In this document: in pieces, positions 31,551 through 36,340 of the stretch
Layout: each line of letters opens with the position of its first letter
Position numbering within the stretch: position 1 is the stretch's first letter
NCBI GenBank assembly: GCA_017545095.1
Contig: JAFYCU010000252.1
Span: 1-36,340 of the forward strand
Length of the DNA: 36,340 bases
DNA from: Muribaculaceae bacterium
GTDB lineage: Bacteria; Bacteroidota; Bacteroidia; Bacteroidales; Muribaculaceae
Direction of reading: 5' to 3'
Position numbers and translations under genes: made by a program
Notes under the pieces: model-generated
The model's input: the letters and a program-made list of their open reading frames with translations, nothing else
What the model was told of the DNA's origin: nothing
The model's database searches: none

Positions 31551-33590
31551 ATGAGCCTCAGATTATTTGTTGCTTCGTCTGTGGCATTGTTGATACTGCA
31601 AGCTGCAGCTCAATTGCCACCATCGTTCTATGATGTTCAATCTGCTCCATCAGCGCACAGCGCGATGAACGACGGATTGGTGCTCAGTGAGTGTGTCATC
31701 GCTCCACGCCACGCAACACTAGTGCCGCAAGCTATGGTGGCAAAGGATTCCTACCTCGACATGCAACGCGGAATTGTGGTGCTGGTAAACTTTTCTGACT
31801 GCCGTTTTGCGTTCGGCGACACCGTGGCCACCTTTTACGACCACATGTTCAATAGTGACCACTTCACGACCTACAACAATGTAGAAGGTGATTATCAAGG
31901 TCCCCTGATGAAATGCGCTGGCAGTGTACGTGAATACTGGCGTGACAATTCATTCGGGAAATATAACCCTCAGTTCGACATCGTGGGACCGGTAGATATA
32001 GAAATGTGCCACGATAGTGTGAGAGGAGCCGATGCATACACCTCTGTCGAGCTGGTGAGCAAAGCTATGGACCAGGTCGTGAAACTGGTTGATATCGCTG
32101 ACTACGACAGTAACCAAGACGGCTACATCGACTTTATTGTGTTGGTTGCTGCCGGCAAATGGTCTAATCAGGCTGATGGGCATCGAGGACTATGGCCTCA
32201 TGCCTGGAACAATCATATGTTTGATTTTTATTCTGATGCCATGTGGGCGGGAAAGAAGGTTGATGCCTGCGCGGTGACCTCCGAACTGATGGCACCGACC
32301 TACATTTCGCCTGTTGGTTTGTTCTGCCATGAGTTTGGGCATCTTTTGGGGCTTCGTGACCTTTATACAAATGGTACGGAGAGTTACTATCCTGGGTATT
32401 GGGACTTGATGTGTTCGGGCGATGGACTGGATCGATACCGCACCCCAGCGGGATTGTCGCTTTATGAGAGGATGCTGCTTGGTTTCAGCGAGGTGGAGGT
32501 GGTGAAGGATTATCATAGTTACGTGCTGCCACCACTCCATGAGAGTAATATGGGCTACATGTGGAAATCGACGGTCGACAGCTCGTTTTTCATGCTCGAA
32601 AACCGGCAGAAGGTGAAATGGGATGCTTTTCTGCCTGGGCATGGGTTGCTCGTGAGTCGCGTGGCTCTCCCACCCAATGATGGTATTCCCTACGTGGGCA
32701 TTGTCAGAGCGTGTAAGGATGAGGTCGGCGACGGAGTGTCTGTTGTCCAAAACACCGAAACTTATCCTGGTGTTGGTCATGTGAGAATATTGGGTCAAGG
32801 GACAGCTTCTGACCCCTATGTGTTTGCCTTTAATTTGCGGAATAACGTCTATCCAACGTCATTTCTTTATGATATCGAGGAGAATGAAGGAGTGGTGAGT
32901 TTCAATGTGGTTCCCAAGACCGAAACCACAAGGCTTTTCGAAGTGTTCGGGCAAATGGAAGCCACCTCGTCGATGGCCGAGAAGCAGTGGCAGGGACAAA
33001 ACTTCGTTTGGGATTTCTATGCAGCTGGTGTGGTTGAGTGCGACGACAGTTTGGTGGTCAGTAATTTGGGTGACAGATCGCTCAAAATGTCCTTGCCCAG
33101 CAAGGTCGAGACAAGCAACTACGTAGGGCATAATGTGTATCAACTGAGCATCGGCGTGGTCAGTCCCCAGTCCAACAGGGTCAGTGCCCGCGTCACGCTC
33201 AGCTACTCCACCGACGGCAAGAATTGGGCGACGGCACGTGCCATCACGGGCTATCAATACAATGAAGTTCGGCCTGGCGATGTCACACGCATAGGTTGGA
33301 GTCTCGAAGAGTCGGAGCCTGTCCTCTACAGGATAACCGTCACCACCAGCAAGACAAACAATTACCTCTATTTTGATGGACTCAAGATTGAGTACAAAGA
33401 CGATATGCCTGCCGGCGACGTCAACCATGATGGCAACGTGGATATCGACGACCTCAATCTGTTGATTAACATCATCCTCGACCGTGACAGCGATGCTGGC
33501 AATGCAGCTCGGGCCGATTTAGACGGCAGCGGTGGCGTGGACATCGACGATGTGAACCGGCTAATCAGCATCCTGCTGGGTTTGTGCTGA
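31551..33590 (+). CDS. Secreted M6-family metalloprotease with C-terminal dockerin repeats
   Basis: 679 residues. A signal peptide (MSLRLFVASSVALLILQAAA) is followed by the M6 protease domain. The zinc site is HEFGHLLGLRD (His260, Glu261, His264, with Gly and Asp following as in M6). A calcium-type loop DSNQDGYID lies just before it (about 186-194), and a later LMCSGDG turn (WDLMCSGDG) matches the Met-turn region. A beta-sandwich module (about 460-615) links to two dockerin-type repeats at about 620-679 (GDVNHDGNVDIDDLNLLINI; DLDGSGGVDIDDVNRLISIL). It is probably extracellular or surface-located and degrades host, dietary or microbial protein. A terminator lies at 33624-33654. Confidence 0.9.
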   Translation: MSLRLFVASSVALLILQAAAQLPPSFYDVQSAPSAHSAMNDGLVLSECVIAPRHATLVPQAMVAKDSYLDMQRGIVVLVNFSDCRFAFGDTVATFYDHMFNSDHFTTYNNVEGDYQGPLMKCAGSVREYWRDNSFGKYNPQFDIVGPVDIEMCHDSVRGADAYTSVELVSKAMDQVVKLVDIADYDSNQDGYIDFIVLVAAGKWSNQADGHRGLWPHAWNNHMFDFYSDAMWAGKKVDACAVTSELMAPTYISPVGLFCHEFGHLLGLRDLYTNGTESYYPGYWDLMCSGDGLDRYRTPAGLSLYERMLLGFSEVEVVKDYHSYVLPPLHESNMGYMWKSTVDSSFFMLENRQKVKWDAFLPGHGLLVSRVALPPNDGIPYVGIVRACKDEVGDGVSVVQNTETYPGVGHVRILGQGTASDPYVFAFNLRNNVYPTSFLYDIEENEGVVSFNVVPKTETTRLFEVFGQMEATSSMAEKQWQGQNFVWDFYAAGVVECDDSLVVSNLGDRSLKMSLPSKVETSNYVGHNVYQLSIGVVSPQSNRVSARVTLSYSTDGKNWATARAITGYQYNEVRPGDVTRIGWSLEESEPVLYRITVTTSKTNNYLYFDGLKIEYKDDMPAGDVNHDGNVDIDDLNLLINIILDRDSDAGNAARADLDGSGGVDIDDVNRLISILLGLC

Positions 33591-33623
33591 AGGTTCGTTT
33601 CTATACGGATATGGAATGAAACA

Positions 33624-33654
33624 ACAGGAGCCGCTCGTGATGAGCGGCTCCTGT
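33624..33654. terminator. Bidirectional terminator between the protease and EF-Ts genes
   Basis: A perfect 13-bp stem ACAGGAGCCGCTC/GAGCGGCTCCTGT with a 5-nt loop. It lies between two convergent genes, 34 bases past the protease stop and 40 bases past the EF-Ts stop. T-rich sequence follows on plus. Confidence 0.85.
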
Positions 33655-33693
33655 CAATTAGAAACAATTTTACTTTTTACTCCTTCTTATTTA

Positions 33694-34392
33694 TTAATCT
33701 ACGTTCAAATTGACGCGCTTCAGGTCGATGGCCTTGAGGTCCTTGTTGCTCTTGGCCAGGAATTGGGCCACCGTCTCCTTGTTCTCACCAGCTTCGTAGA
33801 CCTGCTCCATGAGCACGTTCTCCTGGTAGAACTTGTTGAGACGACCCTTGGCGATGTTCTGAATCATCTGCTCGGGCATGTTGGCCTCCTTCTCGGCGGC
33901 GGTGTCGGCCATGATCTTCTTGGCCTCGGCGAGTTGCTCCTCGGTCATGAAGCCCTTGCGCACGGCCTCTTCCTGGTGCTCCTCGGTGGCGCAGTAGTAG
34001 GGGTTGAAGCCAGCCTTCTTCAGGGCGACTTCCACAGCCTTCTGCACCTGCTCGGCGCGGCTCTTGTCGATGGCGAGGCGAAGCTCGTTGTCGATGGTCT
34101 CTTGCGGAATCTGCTCGCGAGTGGCCTTGATGGGGTTCATCGAAGACACCTGCATGGCGATGCCCTTGGCCACATCGGTGTCGACTTCGGCCTGGTTGAA
34201 GGCAACCAGTGCGGCGAGCATGCCGTTGAAGTGGTTGTAGCACACGGTGCTGGGAGCCTCGAGGCACTCATAGGCGCCGAGTTCCATCTTCTCGCCGGTG
34301 ATACCGCTCAGAGCGGTGATGGCGTCGGGCACGTTCTTGCCGTCGACGGTGAGGGCGTTCACCTCGTCGATGCTCTTGGCGCGGGCGGCCAC
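33694..34392 (-). CDS. tsf: Elongation factor Ts, N-terminally truncated
   Basis: The 232 residues correspond to the central and C-terminal domains of EF-Ts, the guanine-nucleotide exchange factor of EF-Tu: VAFNQAEVDTDVAKGIAMQV, AEQVQKAVEVALKKAGFNP, PEQMIQNIAKGRLNKFYQEN. The family normally has about 100 more residues at the N-terminus, with the UBA-like domain and the TDFVA motif that contacts EF-Tu. Here homology stops at AAVAARAKSIDEV. Upstream codons (about 34393-34500) instead read as unrelated sequence, and rpsB, the usual neighbour, is absent. The first in-frame start is GTG at 34390-34392. A full-length copy must exist elsewhere if this break is real; a misassembly is the alternative. 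Confidence 0.85.
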   Translation of the reverse strand: MAARAKSIDEVNALTVDGKNVPDAITALSGITGEKMELGAYECLEAPSTVCYNHFNGMLAALVAFNQAEVDTDVAKGIAMQVSSMNPIKATREQIPQETIDNELRLAIDKSRAEQVQKAVEVALKKAGFNPYYCATEEHQEEAVRKGFMTEEQLAEAKKIMADTAAEKEANMPEQMIQNIAKGRLNKFYQENVLMEQVYEAGENKETVAQFLAKSNKDLKAIDLKRVNLNVD

Positions 34393-34548
34393 AGCAGCGC
34401 TGGGCGATGCCGCGTGTCGGTCCGCGACGGCGACGACGCTGGCGTCCTCAGCCGCAACCTCGGTTTCCGTCTCGCCCTTTAGTCTCCACTCACCTCGAGA
34501 AGGGAGAAAAAGCCAGCTATAGCCGGTTGAAACTGAAGCAGCAAGAAA

Positions 34549-34612
34549 GAAAAAAGAAGAACGGAATCATGACCTCTTCGGCCGTGGTTCCGTTTTTCTT
34601 CGAGCTCTCCCA
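34549..34612. terminator. 64-nt hairpin element, copy A
   Basis: GAAAAAAGAAGA (34549-34560) and CGAGCTCTCCCA (34601-34612) flank a 40-nt centre. In it ACGGAATCATG pairs with CGTGGTTCCGT over 11 pairs (with wobbles), followed by TTTTCTT. A copy of exactly the same length and ends, but a different stem, lies at 35909-35972. It probably acts as a terminator in both directions. Confidence 0.75.
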
Positions 34613-34625
34613 TTCTCAAAAATTC

Positions 34626-35027
34626 TTACATCAGTTTCTGTACCTCAGTCCAATAGAAGAAAGCCTCGATGTTGCTTTTCTTTAGCTTGCTGAGTTTGGT
34701 GCTCAGCGGCGCGATTATCACCTCATCGGCCAATGATGCCACTTTCGCCGGATTGAAGTGTTTGACCTCTGTGATGCCGTGCTCTATCAGTTTGCTCAGG
34801 TAGGCGGCTTTGGAGGCGTTGACGATGGCATTGTCCAGATTGTAGTTCTCGCTGTGGATGAAACCTCGCACTTTACCAACTCCGCCTTGAAGCAGTCTGT
34901 ATTCATTCGGCTCCATCAGTCCACGAAGTGAAAGGCATAGTGAAGTGTTGAATATGTCGGCAAGCACATCGGTCACATTCAACATCCCGCCTTGACATTG
35001 TTCGCTTGGGCGGCGGCCTTTATCCAT
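34626..35027 (-). CDS. Hypothetical protein, possible C-terminal remnant of an AbiEii-like toxin
   Basis: 133 residues, 9 bases downstream of the AbiEi-like gene and so in the usual place of the partner toxin. LADIFNTSLCLSLRGLMEPN and NYNLDNAIVNASKAAYLSKL suggest an all-helical C-terminal region; no nucleotidyltransferase motif (GGTALAL, DxD) is present. The first 14 codons before MLNVTDV look non-conserved. I therefore suspect that the N-terminal toxin domain has been lost and the remnant is inactive. It might also be an independent small gene; I do not recognise it with certainty. Confidence 0.5.
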   Translation of the reverse strand: MDKGRRPSEQCQGGMLNVTDVLADIFNTSLCLSLRGLMEPNEYRLLQGGVGKVRGFIHSENYNLDNAIVNASKAAYLSKLIEHGITEVKHFNPAKVASLADEVIIAPLSTKLSKLKKSNIEAFFYWTEVQKLM

Positions 35028-35036
35028 TCCGTGGTT

Positions 35037-35783
35037 CTACTGTCGGGGTGTATCATGTTGTCGGGGTGTTATAGTTTTGAGTATCTTGAGCATTAGCTGT
35101 TTGCGATTCCGGCGCGATGCATAGCGCAGCAAGCGACGAGTGCTGACATGGTGCGCTGCATGGGCGTTACTGCAGATGGTGTACAGTTCAGCCCCTTGTG
35201 CAAATGCCAGTTCCTTGTCGCCTGCTGCATCAACAAGCATTTTCTCAAGTGTGGGCACGCGGACCCCATCAATATCCTCCAATGGGGATTCGCTGATCAA
35301 TGGACGAACAATGAAGATGCGCTCCGTGGTAATGTAGCGGTCACACTCTTGGGGCGATGGGTTCAGCAGCACGGGGCGGTAATGCTGTTGGCTCTGCATG
35401 AAATGGAAAACCGATTCCATCGCTACCCGTTCCACGTCAACCAGCACCATGCTCAATGCCGGTATGTGTTGCATGAACGGCACCAAGGCCGACGGCTTCC
35501 AGACACAGAAGTCCACAAATGGGAATTTGCCCCTGATAAGCCGGGACAGCGCAATCTCTTCGTCCGTCGACTGATAATGATAATCCATCTTGATGTTGGC
35601 CGAAAGCTCATACGTTCCATAGCTTGTTCTCGACAAGCGGCCACTGGCAACCAACCTGTTCAGTTGCATCTGCGCTGATGCCACCGATACATCCGCTGCC
35701 GCCAAATCGCTCATCAGCTCTCGCCTATGGAACGACCCCGCTCTCCTTGAAGCGTATTCCAATATTCGTTCAGCTATTCTCAT
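35037..35783 (-). CDS. AbiEi-like (type IV antitoxin) protein
   Basis: 248 residues. An N-terminal winged-helix region (RAGSFHRRELMSDLAAADVS, SVASAQMQLNRLVASGRLSR) precedes an alpha/beta region with LLNPSPQECDRYITTERIFI and the conserved RVPTLEKMLVDAAGDKE. This layout is that of AbiEi/DUF6577-type antitoxins, which repress their own promoter and neutralise a nucleotidyltransferase toxin. A promoter with an overlapping inverted repeat lies directly upstream. The partner gene downstream appears truncated. The protein starts at the first ATG after the promoter. Confidence 0.7.
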   Translation of the reverse strand: MRIAERILEYASRRAGSFHRRELMSDLAAADVSVASAQMQLNRLVASGRLSRTSYGTYELSANIKMDYHYQSTDEEIALSRLIRGKFPFVDFCVWKPSALVPFMQHIPALSMVLVDVERVAMESVFHFMQSQQHYRPVLLNPSPQECDRYITTERIFIVRPLISESPLEDIDGVRVPTLEKMLVDAAGDKELAFAQGAELYTICSNAHAAHHVSTRRLLRYASRRNRKQLMLKILKTITPRQHDTPRQ

Positions 35784-35805
35784 CGCATACTTTTTTAATC
35801 AGCCG

Positions 35806-35813
35806 CAAAGGTA
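35806..35813 (-). promoter_or_regulatory. -7 box of the AbiEi-like gene
   Basis: Minus-strand TACCTTTG, 22 bases before the ATG. No TTTG lies at the standard distance; the region upstream is the inverted repeat listed next. Confidence 0.65.
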
Positions 35814-35822
35814 TAACAAAAA

Positions 35823-35847
35823 TGGCAAATATAAAAATAATTTGCCA
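35823..35847. promoter_or_regulatory. Inverted repeat, likely operator of the AbiEi-like gene
   Basis: TGGCAAAT (35823-35830) and ATTTGCCA (35840-35847) form an 8-bp perfect dyad with a 9-bp AT-rich spacer. It sits in the -7/-33 interval of the promoter. AbiEi proteins are known to autorepress by binding inverted repeats in their promoter, so this is a good candidate site. Confidence 0.6.
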
Positions 35848-35908
35848 AAAATAATATAATCCCGACTTCGATTGCCACCGTTGCACCGACATCACTGTTA
35901 TCCGTGGT

Positions 35909-35972
35909 GAAAAAAGAAGAGGAGACTGACACCTCTTCGATGTCAATCTCAATCTTCTTTCGAGCTCTCCCA
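35909..35972. terminator. 64-nt hairpin element, copy B
   Basis: Same 12-nt ends as copy A (GAAAAAAGAAGA, CGAGCTCTCCCA) and the same ACCTCTTCG loop region. The stem is instead GAGACTGACA with TGTCAATCTC (one mismatch). Copies A and B bracket the AbiEi-like region. Confidence 0.72.
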
Positions 35973-36256
35973 GTCAAGGTCATCAGCGGCTTAAGGCTGA
36001 AAGTCATGAAAGGGATGATAGCGCTCAGGTGATGGTCGGTGGCGCAAACTCTTCGCTCGCGCTCCGTATCCATCGAAAATATATTGTATTCTGACCCTCG
36101 CGCCTGTGTTGTTGTAATATACAGGCCGTCGCAGGGTCAGGTATTGTTTTGAATAGTTGTTTGTCTATGTATAAGGCATTGATAGGTTGTGGGGATGGTT
36201 AAAGCGGGGTTTTAGTATCCTTCATTCAAGTTTCGCAAGTAGATTTTTTTGCACAA

Positions 36257-36307
36257 GAGCAGTCGTGCTCGTTGGTGGTCGAAGACCACAACAAGGCCAG
36301 CGGCCTT
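36257..36307. repeat. Three consecutive short hairpins
   Basis: GAGCA/TGCTC (36257-36270), GTTGGTGGTC-GAA-GACCACAAC (36271-36292, one bulge) and AAGGCC-AGC-GGCCTT (36293-36307) follow each other without spacing. The GAA-looped middle hairpin resembles AACGTC-GAA-GACGTT at 1391-1405. Confidence 0.65.
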
Positions 36308-36340
36308 GAATTATCTGAAACCTGAAAGTATATCAAAACT

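Larger units (their letters stand above)
35784..36340. other. Gene-free region at the right edge
   Basis: No gene is supported. It holds the promoter and operator of the AbiEi-like gene and the 64-nt hairpin copy B (35909-35972). A large hairpin follows: CTGACCCT (36091) with AGGGTCAG (36133), and inner GCCTGT (36102) with ACAGGC (36121). At 36257-36307 are three successive short hairpins. The open frame at 35795-36073 crosses these repeats and is not credible. Confidence 0.6.

Noticed and set aside
35795..36073. 92-codon open frame at the right edge
   Set aside because: Runs through hairpin copy B and the AbiEi promoter; no family resemblance.
36091..36140. Large hairpin as an integron attC or tRNA
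   Set aside because: No R/L box pairs, integrase or gene cassette; no cloverleaf or anticodon arm.

Overview
The window looks like chromosomal DNA of a Bacteroidales bacterium (Muribaculaceae- or Prevotellaceae-like, gut-type). The evidence is a PorV/LptO-type T9SS protein, a complete Bat (aerotolerance) operon, BspA-type leucine-rich repeats, dockerin-type repeats on secreted proteins, and many promoters with the Bacteroidetes -7 box TAnnTTTG, several with a -33 TTTG about 20 nt upstream. No tRNA, rRNA, CRISPR array or insertion sequence was seen.

Layout: 1-1003 is the 3' part of a GH13 glycosidase, with a possible chimeric first ~60 bases. 1004-1829 is a gene-free, hairpin-dense stretch with a 170-bp palindromic element. 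1830-7617 (minus) carries ispF, porV, an alpha/beta hydrolase, a BI-1 family membrane protein and argS. 7798-11524 (minus) holds two paralogous secreted DUF4886/SGNH-like proteins with N-terminal dockerin repeats. 11666-12653 has a metallo-beta-lactamase-fold protein and a small DNA-binding protein. 12716-22269 (minus) is the operon moxR, DUF58, membrane protein, batA, batB, batC, batD, batE, PAP2 phosphatase; moxR is frameshifted as read. 22443-25656 (minus) is a WG-repeat-like lipoprotein and a transglutaminase-like protein, the latter divergent from a GH3 beta-glucosidase (25858-28128). 28249-33590 (plus) has a YubB/Api92-like protein, a frameshifted LRR-dockerin cell-surface protein, a degenerate second copy of the YubB-like gene, and an M6 metalloprotease with C-terminal dockerin repeats. 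33694-35783 (minus) has an N-terminally truncated EF-Ts gene and an AbiEi-like antitoxin with a short downstream partner.

How the genes fit together: the window is dominated by envelope and secretion functions. The Bat operon couples a MoxR AAA+ ATPase to VWA and TPR proteins in the inner membrane and periplasm. PorV serves T9SS secretion. Several secreted proteins carry dockerin-type modules at the N-terminus, middle or C-terminus, though no cohesin is visible here.

The most unusual signal is a mosaic of short tandem repeats, mostly of 7-nt period, between genes. In three minus-strand genes for envelope proteins (the WG-like lipoprotein, DUF4886 protein 1, BatE) a heptamer array lies inside the N-terminal coding region between the start codon and the mature protein. 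A gain or loss of one 7-nt unit would shift the frame, so these could be phase-variation switches; that is inference from the sequence alone.
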